This document shows positions 1-12,000 of a DNA stretch of 45,337 bases, piece by piece (positions within the stretch are counted from its first letter, which is position 1; each line of letters starts with the position of its first letter). The position numbers and the translations under genes are program-made. The stretch is from Planctomyces sp. SH-PL62 (GTDB lineage Bacteria > Planctomycetota > Planctomycetia > Planctomycetales > Planctomycetaceae), in assembly GCA_945893075.1 (NCBI GenBank), contig CAMDDX010000014.1, forward strand, positions 1 through 45,337, read 5' to 3'. The notes under the pieces were generated by a model. That model saw nothing but the letters and a program-made list of their open reading frames with translations, made no database searches and was not told where the DNA came from.

Positions 1-3000
1 GGAGCCGGAGTGGACTCGGACATTGACGGCGATTCGCTGAGCGTCTCGTTGACCCCTGTTGTGGACGTGACCAACGGCTCGCTCGTACTGGCGGCCGATG
101 GCAGTTTCACCTACACGCCCAATCTGGGCTTCAATGGCTACGACTCGTTCACTTACGAGCTTCGCGACCCCGGCGGACTGACCTCGACCGCTGTCGTGAT
201 GATCGCGGTCGGAGCCGTCAACGATCCCCCCGTCGCCGACGATGAGACCTTCACGGTCGCCGAGGACGGCGCGGTGATTATCGACGTGCTACTGGGCGAC
301 ACGGATCTGGACGGCGACACGCTGACCGCAACTGAGATCGACGGCACTCCGATCAGTGTTGGCAGTCCGGTGACGATCGTCACCGGTGTCGTGAGCCTCA
401 ATGCCGACGGCAGACTGACCTTCACGCCCAACGCGAACTTCAACGGTCCGGCATCTTTCGACTACACGGTCAGCGACGGCAACGGCGGCACGGACATTGG
501 CCACGTCAGTGGCACCGTCACGCCCGTGAATGATCCCCCTGTCGCGGACGATGAGACATTCGTGGTTGCCGAAGACGGCGCGGTGATCATTCCCGTGTTG
601 CTCGGCGACACCGATCTCGACGGCGATACGCTGACCGTCACCGACATCGACGGGACGCCGATCTCGCTCGGCAGTCCGGTGACGATCTCCACCGGGGTCG
701 TGAGTCTCAACGCCGACGGCACGCTGACCTTCACCCCCAACCCGAACTTCAACGGTCCGGCCGCGTTCGACTACACCCTCAGCGACGGCAACGGCGGCAG
801 CGATGTCGGTCACGTCAGCGGTAACGTCACTCCGGTGAATGACGCTCCAACCGCTCGCATTAACAACTACACAACGGCCGAGGACATGACCGTCAACGGC
901 AATGTGCTGACCGACAACACGGGATCCGGAATTGACTCGGATGTTGATGGGGATTCGCTGAGCGTCACACTGATGCCCGTCGTGGACGTGATGAATGGCT
1001 TGCTCGTGTTGGCCGGAGACGGGAGCTTCACTTACACGCCCAATCTCGGTTTCAATGGCGTGGATTCGTTTACTTACGAGATTCGCGATCCCGGCGGGCT
1101 GGCCTCGACGGCTGTCGTGACGATCGCCGTCGGAGCTGTCAATGACCCACCGGTCGCTGACGACGACACCTTCACGGTCGCCGAAGACAGCTCGGTGATC
1201 ATCCCGGTGCTGACCGGCGACATGGATCAGGACGGTGACACGCTGACCGTCACCGAGATCGACGGTATGCCCATCAGCATTGGCAGTCCCGTGACGATCG
1301 CGACCGGGGTTGTGAGTCTCAACGCCGACGGCACGCTGACCTTCACACCCAACGCCAACTTCAACGGCCCGGCGGCGTTTGATTACACCGTCAGCGATGG
1401 CAACGGCGGTTCGGACATCGGCCACGTCAGCGGTTCTGTCACGCCGGTGAATGATCCTCCGGTCGCGGACGACGAGACCTTCAGCGTGGCCGAAGACACC
1501 AGCGTGATCATCGACGTCATCACCGGCGACACCGATCTGGACGGCGACACGTTGACCGTCAGCGAGATCGACGGCACACCGCTCAGCCTCGGCAACCCGG
1601 TGTCGATCGCCACCGGCGTCGTCAGCTTGAACGCCGATGGCACGCTGACATTCACACCGAACGGCAACTACAACGGTCCCGCCGCGTTTGACTACACCGT
1701 CAGCGACAACAACGGCGGCACGGATGTTGGCCACGTCAGCGGCACTGTCACGCCGGTCAACGATCCGCCGGTCGCCGACGACGAGTCGTTCACGGTCGCT
1801 GAAGACAGCAGCGTGATCATCGACGTGCTGCTCGGCGACACGGACCTCGACGGAGACACGCTGACCGTCAGCGAGATCGACGGTACGCCGATCAACATTG
1901 GCAGTCCGGTGACGATCGCAACCGGCATTGTGGGCCTCAACGCCGACGGCACGCTGACCTTCACACCCAATGCCAACTTCAACGGCTCGACATCGTTCGA
2001 CTACACCGTCAATGACGGCAACGGCGGCACGGACAGCGGCCACGTCATCGGCAATGTCACGCCGGTCAACGATCCACCGGTCGCGGACGATGAGACCTTC
2101 ACCGTCGCCGAAGACAGCAGCGTGATCATCGACGTGCTGCTCGGCGACACGGATCTGGATGGTGACATGCTGGCTGTCACCGAGATTGACGGCACCCCGC
2201 TCTCGCTGGGCAGTCCGGTGACGATTGCGACCGGCGTGGTGAGCCTCAACGCGGACGGCACGCTGACCTTCACCCCCAACCTGAACTTCAACGGTCCGGC
2301 CGTGTTCGATTACACGGTCAGTGACGGCAACGGCGGCACCGACATTGGCCGCGTCAGCGGAAACGTCACGCCGGTCAACGATCCGCCCGTCGCAGACGAC
2401 GAGACCTTCACCGTCGCCGAAGACAACAGCGTGAACATCGACGTGTTGCTCGGCGACACGGATCTGGATGGCGACACGCTGAGCGTCAGCGAGATCGACG
2501 GCACGCCGATCAGTGTCGGCACTCCGGTGACGATCGCCTCCGGAGTGGTAAGCCTCAATGTGGACGGCACGCTGACCTTCACACCCAACGCGAACTACAA
2601 CGGTCCGGCCGCATTCGACTACACGCTCAGTGACGGCAACGGCGGCACCGACATTGGCCACGTCAGCGGAAACGTCACGCCGGTCAACGATCCGCCCGTC
2701 GCGGACGACGAGACCTTCACCGTCGCCGAAGACAGCAGCGTGATCATCGACGTGTTGACCGGCGACACGGATCTCGATGGCGACACGCTGAGCGTCAGCG
2801 AGATCGACGGCACGCCGATCAGTGTCGGCACTCCGGTGACGATCGCCTCCGGAGTGGTAAGCCTCAATGTGGACGGCACGCTGAGCTTCACTCCCAACGC
2901 CAACTTCAACGGTCCGGCATCGTTCGACTACACGCTGAGCGACGGCCAGGGTGGCACGGACATCGGCCATGTCAGCGGTACGGTCACGCCGGTCAATGAT

Positions 3001-6000
3001 CCCCCCATCGCGGACGATGAGACCTTCACCGTGGCCGAGGAGGGCAACGTAATCATCCCCGTGTTGCTCGGCGACACCGACCTCGACGGCGACACGCTGA
3101 CCGTCACCGACATCGACGGCACGCCGATCAGTGTCGGCAGTCCGGTGACCATCAGCACCGGCCTTGTGAGCCTGAACGCCGACGGCACGCTGACGTTCAC
3201 TCCCAATGCGAACTTCAACGGTCCGGCCGCGTTCGATTACACCATCAGCGATGGCCAGGGCGGCAGCGACAGCGGTCATGTCAGCGGCAACGTTACGCCG
3301 GTGAATGATCCGCCGGTCGCCGACGATGAGACCTTCACGTTGGCCGAAGACAGCAGCGTGATCATCGACGTCATCACCGGCGACACGGACCTCGACGGTG
3401 ATACGCTGAGCGTCACCGACATCGACGGCACGCCGATCTCGGTCGGTAGTCCGGTGATGATCGCCACCGGCCTCGTGAGCCTCAACGCCGACGGCACGCT
3501 GACCTTCACCCCTAACGCGGACTTCAATGGCCCGGTGGCGTTCGACTACACCGTCAGCGACGGAAACGGTGGCACGGACATCGGCCACGTCAGCGGCACC
3601 GTCACGCCGGTCAATGATCCCCCCATCGCGGACGATGAGTCCTTCACCGTCGCCGAAGACGGCGTGGTGATCATTCCCGTGTTGAGCGGCGACACGGACC
3701 TCGATGGCGACACGCTGACTGTCAGCGAGATCGACGGTACGCCAATTTCGATCAGCAGTCCGGTGACGATCGCCACCGGTGTCGTGAGCCTCAATGCGGA
3801 CGGCACGCTGACCTTCACGCCCAACGCCAACTTCAATGGCCCGGTGGCGTTCGACTACACCGTCAGCGACGGCAACGGCGGCAGCGACGTCGGCAACGTC
3901 AGCGGGACGGTCACGCCGGTGAACGATCCGCCGGTGGCGGACGATGAGACCTTCACGGTGGCGGAAGACAGCAGTGTGATCATCGACGTCATCACCGGCG
4001 ACACCGACCTCGACGGTGATACGTTGACGGTCAGCGAGATCGACGGCGCGGCGATCAATGTCGGCAGTCCGGTGACCATCGCCACCGGCCTCGTGAGCCT
4101 CAACACGGACGGCACGCTGACCTTCACCCCAAACGCCAACTACAACGGACCGGTGGCGTTCGACTACACGCTCAGCGACGGCAACAGCGGCAGCGATATC
4201 GGTCATGTGAGCGGCACCGTGACGCCGGTGAATGATCCCCCCGTCGCCGACAATGAGAGTTTCACCGTGGCCGAAGACGGCGCGGTGATCATCGACGTGC
4301 TGACTGGCGACACGGACCTGGATGGTGACACGCTGAGCGTCAGCGAGATCGACGGCACGCCGATCAGCGTCGGCAGTCCCGTGACGATCGCCAACGGTGT
4401 TGTCAGCCTCAACGCCGACGGCACGCTGACCTTCACGCCCAACGCGAACTTCCACGGCCCGGCGGCGTTCGACTACACGCTCAGCGACGGCAATGGCGGC
4501 ACCGACAGCGGCAACGTCAGCGGCACGGTGACGCCGGTGAACGATCCCCCCGTCGCGGACGACGAGTCGTTCAGCGTGGCCGAAGACGGTAGCGTGATCA
4601 TCGACGTGCTGACCGGCGACACGGATCTCGATGGCGACTCGCTGAGCGTCAGCGAGATCGACAGCACTCCGATCAGCCTCGGCAGCCCGGTGATGATCGC
4701 CACGGGTGTCGTGAGCCTCAACGCCGACGGCACACTGAGCTTCACGCCCAACACGAACTTCAATGGTCCGGCGGTGTTCGACTACGCCGTCAGCGACGGC
4801 CAGGGCGGCAGCGATCTCGGCCATGTCAGCGGCACCGTCGCGCCGGTGAATGATCCGCCGGTAGCGGACGACGAGACCTTCGTGGTCGCCGAAGACAGCA
4901 GTGTGATCATCGACGTCATCAATGGTGACACGGATCTGGACGGTGACACGCTGAGCGTCAGTGAGATCGACGGCACACCGCTCTCGCTGGGCAGTCCGGT
5001 GACGATCGCCACCGGAGTCGTGAGCCTCAACGCCGACGATACGTTGACGTTCACCCCCAACGCGAACTTCAACGGGCCGGCGGCCTTTGATTACACGCTC
5101 AGCGACGGGAACGGCGGCTCGGACATCGGCCATGTCAGCGGCACCGTCACGCCGGTCAATGATCCCCCGGTCGCGGACGATGAGACCTTCACGGTGGCCG
5201 AGGACAGCTCGGTGATCGTTCCGGTGTTACTCGGCGACACCGATCTGGATGGCGACACACTGACCGTTACTGAGATCGACGGCACCCCAATCAGCCTCGG
5301 CAGTCCAGTGACGATTTCCAGTGGAGTCGTCAGCCTCAACGCCGACGGCACGCTGACGTTCACGCCGAACTCGAATTTCAACGGACCGGCCGCGTTCGAC
5401 TATACGGTCAGCGACGGCAACGGTGGCAGCGATGTCGGCAGCGTCAGCGGCACGGTCACTCCAGTGAATGATCCGCCGGTCGCCGACGACGAGACCTTCG
5501 TCGTTGTTGAAGACGGCTCCGTGATTATCGACGTGCTGCTCGGCGATACCGACCTCGATGGCGACACGCTGACCGTCACCGAGATTGACGGCACGCCGCT
5601 CAGCCTCGGCAGCCCGGTGACGATCGCCACGGGCGTCGTGAGCCTCAACGCCGACGGCACGCTGAGCTTCACGCCCAACCCGAACTTCAACGGTCTGGCC
5701 GCGTTCGAATACACCGTCAGCGATGGCCAGGGGGGCAGCGATGTCGGCCATGTCAGCGGCAACGTCATGCCGGTCAACGATCCGCCGGTCGCCGACGACG
5801 AGACCTTCACGGTCGCCGAAGACAGCTCGGTGATCATCCCGGTGCTGCTCGGGGACACGGATCTCGACGGCGACGCGCTGACCGTCAGCGACATCGACGG
5901 CACGCCGATCAGCCTCGGTAGTCCGGTGACGATCGCCACCGGTCTCGTCAGCCTCAACGCCGACGGCACGCTGACCTTTACACCTAACGCCAACTTCAAC

Positions 6001-9000
6001 GGCGCGGTGGCATTCGACTACACCGTCAGTGACGGCAACGGCGGAACGGACATCGGCAACGTCAGTGGTATGGTCACACCGGTCAATGACCCGCCCCTTG
6101 CAGATGATGAGATCTTTACGGTCACAGAAGACGGCGCAGTGATCATTCCGGTTTTGATTGGTGACAGCGACATTGATGGCGACACGCTGACCGTCACGGA
6201 GATCGACGGCTCGCCAATCAGCTTCGGAAGTCCGGTGACGATCGCCACCGGTGTCGTGAGCCTCAATGCCGACGGCACGCTGACCTTCTCGCCCAACGCC
6301 AACTTCAATGGCCCCGCGGCGTTCGACTACACCGTCAGCGACGGCAACGGCGGTAGCGACGTGGGCCATGTCAGTGGCAATATCACGCCAGTCAATGATT
6401 CCCCCATCGCGGACGATGAGACCTTCGTGGTCGCCGAAGACGGATCCGTGATCATTCCTGCGCTGATGGGCGACACGGATCTGGATGGCGACACGCTGAC
6501 CGTCAGCAAGATCGACGGCACACCGGTCAGCCTCGGCAGCCCGGTGACGATCGCCATCGGGGTCGTGAGTCTCAACGCCGACGGCACGCTGACCTTCACG
6601 CCGACGTCGGATTACAACGGCCCGGCGGCTTTTGATTACACGGTCAGCGACGGGAACGGCGGCTCGGACATCGGCCATGTCAGCGGCACCGTCACGCCGG
6701 TCAATGATCCCCCGGTCGCGGACGATGAGACTTTCGTGGTGGCCGAAGACGGCAGCGTGATTATCGACGTGCTGACCGGCGACACGGATCTGGACGGGGA
6801 CGCGCTGATCGTCAGCGAGATCGACGGCACGCCGATCTCGCTGGGCAGTCCGGTGACGATCGCCACCGGCGTCGTGAACCTCAACGCCGACGGCACGCTG
6901 ACGTTCGTCCCCAACACCAACTACAACGGCCCGGCCGCGTTCGATTACACGCTCAGTGACGGCAACGGCGGCACGGACATCGGCCATGTCAGCGGTTCGG
7001 TCACGCCGGTCAATGATTCCCCCGTCGCCGACGATGAGATGTTTGTGGTCGCCGAAGATGGCAGCGTGATCATCGACGTTCTGACCGGCGACACGGATCT
7101 GGATGGCGATACGTTGACCGTCACCGAGATCGACGGTACGCCGATCAGCTTCGGCAGTCCGGTGACGATCGCCAGCGGTGTCGTGAGTCTCAACGCCGAC
7201 GGCACGTTGACCTTCACTTCCTCCAACCCGAACTTCAACGGACCGGCGGCGTTCGATTACACCGTCAGCGACGGCAACGGCGGCAGCGACCTCGGTCACG
7301 TCAGCGGCACCGTCACGCCGGAGAATGATCCGCCGGTCGCGGACGATGAGATCTTTACCGTGGACGAAGACGGCGCGGTGATCATCGACGTCATCACCGG
7401 CGACACCGACCTTGACGGCGACACGCTGACCGTCACCGAGATCGACAGCACGCCGATCTCGGTCGGCAGTCCCGTGACGATTGCCACCGGTGTCGTGAGC
7501 CTCAATGCCGACGGCACGCTGACTTTCACACCCAATGCGAACTTCAACGGCCCCGCCACCTTCGACTACACGGTCGCCGACGGCAACGGCGGCACGGACA
7601 TCGGCCACGTCAGCGGGTCCGTCACTCCGATCAACGATCCGCCGGTTGCGGACGACGAGACGTTTACGGTCGCGGAAGACGGCTCCGTCGTGATCCCGGT
7701 GTTGACCGGCGACACGGATCTGGATGGCGACACGTTGACCGTCACCGAGATCGACGGCACACCGATCAGCATCGGCAGCCCAGTGGCGATCGCGACGGGT
7801 GTTGTGAGCCTCAACGCGGACGGCACGCTGACCTTCACGCCCAACACGAACTTCAACGGTCCGGCGGCGTTCGACTACACGCTCAGCGATGGCAACGGCG
7901 GCACGGACCTCGGCCACGTCAGCGGGACGGTCACGCCGGTCAATGATCCGCCCGTCGCCGACGATGAGACCTTCACGGTGGCCGAAGACGGCGCGGTGAT
8001 CATCGACGTGTTGCTCGGCGACACGGATCTCGACGGCGATACGCTGACCGCCACCGAAATCGACGGCACGCCGATCAGTCTCGGCAGCCCGGTGACGATC
8101 GCCACCGGCGTCGTGAGCCTCAACGCCGACGGCACGCTGACCTTCACTCCCAACGCCAACTTCAATGGTCCGGCCGCGTTTGATTACACGGTCGGCGACG
8201 GGAACGGCGGCACCGACACTGGCCACGTCAGCGGCAATGTCACGCCGGTGAATGATCCTCCCATCGCCGACGACGAGACTTTCACCCTCGCCGAAGACGG
8301 AGCGGTCATCATCCCGGTACTGCTCGGCGACACGGACCTCGATGATGACACGCTGTCGGTCACACAGATCGACAGCACGCCGATCTCGGTCGGCAGTCCA
8401 GTGACGATCGCCACGGGTCTCGTGAGCCTCAACGCCGACGGCACGCTGACCTTCACTCCCAACACGAACTTCAACGGTCCGGCGGCGTTCGACTACACGG
8501 TCAGTGACGGCAACGGCGGTAGCGATGTCGGCAGCGTCAGCGGGACCATCACGCCGGTGAATGATCCGCCCGTGGCGGACGATGAGACCTTTACGGTGGC
8601 CGAGGACGGTGCGGTGATCATCGACGTGTTGAGCGGTGACACCGACCTGGACAACGACACGCTGACTGTCACCGAGATCGACGGGACGCCGATCAGCCTC
8701 GGCAGTCCGGTGACGATCGCCACCGGTGTCGTGAGCCTCAACGCGGACGGCACGCTGACCTTCACACCCAACGCCAACTTCAACGGTCCGGCCGCGTTCG
8801 ACTACACCATCAGCGACGGCAACGGCGGTAGCGATGTCGGTAACGTCAGCGGGACCATCACGCCGGTGAATGATCCGCCCGTGGCGGACGATGAGACCTT
8901 CATCGTGGCCGAAGACGGCTCGGTGATCATCGACGTGCTGACCGGCGACACCGATCTCGACGGCGACACGCTGACCGTCACCGAGATCGACGGGACGCCA

Positions 9001-12000
9001 ATCGGCATCGGCAGCCCAGTAACGATTGCCATCGGTGTTGTGAGCCTCAACGCGGACGGCACGCTGAGCTTCACACCGAACGTGAACTACAACGGCCCAG
9101 CCGCGTTCGACTACACGGTCAGCGATAGCAACGGCGGCACCGATGTTGGCCACGTCAGCGGGAACGTCACGCCAGTCAACGATCCGCCGGTTGCAGACGA
9201 CGAGACCTTCACGGTCGCGGAAGACGGCTCGGTCGTGATCCCGGTGTTGGCCGGCGACACGGACCTGGATGGGGACACGCTGACCGTCACCGAGATCGAC
9301 GGCACCCCAATCAACCTCGGCAGTCCAGTGACGATTGCGACCGGAGTCGTGAGCCTCAACGCGGACGGCACGCTGACCTTCACGCCCAACGCCAACTTCA
9401 ATGGTCCGGCCGCGTTCGATTACACCGTGAGCGACGGCAACGGCGGCACGGACATTGGCCACGTCAGCGGCAACGTCACGCCGGTCAACGATCCTCCCAT
9501 CGCCGACGACGAGACTTTCACCCTCACCGAAGACGGAGCGGTCATCATCCCGGTACTGCTCGGCGACACGGACCTCGATGGCGATACGCTAAGCGTTACC
9601 GACATTGACGGCACACCGATCAGCCTCGGCAGCCCAGTGACCATCGCCACCGGTCTCGTGAGCCTCAACGCCGACAGCACGCTGACCTTCACGCCGAATG
9701 CGAACTACAACGGACCGGCTGCGTTCGATTACACGGTCAGCGATAGCAATGGTGGCAGCGATGTTGGCCACGTCAGCGGCAACGTGATGCCGGTGAATGA
9801 TCCGCCCGTCGCGGATGACGAGACCTTCACCGTCGCCGAAGACGGCTCGGTGATCATCCCGGTTTTGCTCGGCGACACGGATCTGGATGGCGACACGCTG
9901 AGCGTCACAGAGATCGACAGCACGCCGATCTCGGTCGGCAGTCCAGTGACGATCGCCACGGGTCTCGTGAGCCTCAACGCCGACGGCACGCTGACCTTCA
10001 CTCCCAACACGAACTTCAACGGCCCGGCGGCGTTCGACTACACGGTCAGTGACGGCAACGGCGGCAGCGACGTCGGCCACGTCAGCGGTAACGTCACGCC
10101 GGTGAATGACGTTCCAATCGCTCGAACGAACAACTACGCAGCGGCCGAGGACATGGCCGTCTCCGGAAATGTGCTCACTGACAATACCGGGGCTGGAATC
10201 GACTCGGATGTTGATGGCGATTCGCTGAGCGTCACGACTACGCCCGTCGTGGATGTGACAAATGGCTTGCTCGTCTTGGCTGGCGACGGCAGCTTCACTT
10301 ACACGCCCAATCTCGGTTTCAATGGCGTGGACTCGTTTACTTATGAGATTCGCGACCCCGGCGGGCTGGCCTCGACGGCCGTCGTGTCGATCGCGGTCGG
10401 GGCCGTCAACGATCCGCCGGTTGCGGACGATGAGACTTTCACGGTTGCTGAGGAAGGCTCGGTCATCATTCCCGTTCTGATTGGCGACACGGATCTCGAC
10501 GGCGACGCGCTGTTCGTCACGCACATCGACGGCTCGCCGATCAGCATTGGTAGTCCGGTGACGATCGCCACCGGCGTCGTCAGCCTCAACCCGGACGGCA
10601 CGCTGTCTTTCACTCCCAACACGAACTTCAACGGTCCGGCGGCCTTCGACTACACGGTCAGCGACGGCAACGGTGGGACGGATGTCGGCAATGTCAGCGG
10701 CAACGTCACGCCGACGACGGTCAGCGTGATGAAGTCGCTGTTTGATTCGTCCAATCCGATCACGGTCGGTAGCAACGTGACGATCGGCGAGGAACTCTGT
10801 TTCGCGTTACTCGTCACCATGTCCGAGGGGAACTCGACCGATTTGATTCTGTCCGACCTGTTGCCTGACGGATTGCAGTATGACTCGTGGACGCTGATCA
10901 CGAGCGTTGCCGCATCGAACGTATTACTGAGCGGCGACTTCAACGGCAGCGTCCCGGCACCGAGCGTTTCCGGCGGCACGTTCGACGGCGAGGATGTGAG
11001 CTTCACGTTCGGAGCGATCACAGTCGGTACCGATGGTGACGCGACCAATAACTCGTTCGTGTTGCTGGTACATGTCTTTGTCAGCGATGTGCCGAGCAAC
11101 CACAACCCGCTCACCGGACAGCCGACGCTGACGAACATCGTGACGGCCGATGTCTCGAACGCGCAGCCACCGGTCAGTTCGAATCCGTTCGACGTGACGG
11201 TTGTCGAGCCGGATGTGTCGGTCACGATCGACAACGGTGTCGCCGCGTTGACAGCCGGGCAGACGACAACCTATTCGATCACGATCGCCAACGACGGTGA
11301 CAGCCTCGCGACCGGATTGGTGCTGAGCGGTTCGCTGCCGGTTGACCGAGTCACGTTTGTCGCGACCGATGACGCGGCGCACTTCAGCATCGACGGCAGC
11401 GGGACTTTTACTTGGACACCCGCCGTCGCCAGTCTCGCACCGAGCGGCACGCTGACGCTGCTGTTGACCGTGCAGGTCAACAGTTCTCTGGCCAGCAGCA
11501 TCGGGGATGTCACGATCCCGGTGAGCGTGACGCACAATAACCTCGAACCGACTCCCGCCAACAACAGCGCGGCCGATACGGATTCGCTCGCGGCCGCGCC
11601 CGATCTGCGGCTGACGAAGACGGACTACACGAACTCAATCAGTCCGGGGCAATGCACGACCTATACGCTCAACGTGGGGAACTTCGGCACGCAAGAGGCG
11701 ACCAACGTGATCGTCACGGAGACGATTCCGATCGGCGGAACGTTCAATCCCGCGCTCAGCGATCCGGCTTGGACGAATGTCGGAGGGGGCGTCTATCAGT
11801 ATTCGATTCTCAGTCTGCCGGCCGGAGCAGCGTTTAACGTCAATCTCTCGGTGCTGATCGACAACCCGGCTCTCGCCGGACAAACGCAGATCATCAATAC
11901 CGCGACGATCGCCGACGACGGCATGAACGGCCCGGATCTTGACCCGACGAATAACTCGGCAACCGATATCGACATGCTCGACGCTCTGCCGATGTACGAC

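Larger units (their letters stand above)
217..10713 (+). repeat. Type A coding tandem repeat, 309-bp unit, 32 copies
   Basis: Units start at the Val codon of VNDPP. Two units run 217-834, twenty-nine run 1138-10101 and one runs 10405-10713; type B units fill the breaks. The period is exactly 309 bp, except that the 29-unit block is 3 bp too long. The extra codon lies near 7219, where the usual TPNAN stretch reads TSSNPN. Neighbouring copies can be nearly identical: 2467-2575 equals 2776-2884 over 109 bases, one unit apart. A stretch of about 85 bases from 5101 recurs at 6646, exactly five units away. This indicates recent unit-number change or gene conversion. Confidence 0.95.

Noticed and set aside
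289..9462. Very long antisense open frames (289-5133 and 5227-9462) across the tandem repeat
   Set aside because: They copy the 309-bp period, have the Arg/His/Asp-rich composition of reverse-frame translation, and exist because one stop-free antisense unit is repeated. The plus-strand frame has clear domains.
217..10713. CRISPR array
   Set aside because: The 309-bp period is coding, has no short repeat/spacer alternation, and no cas genes are present.
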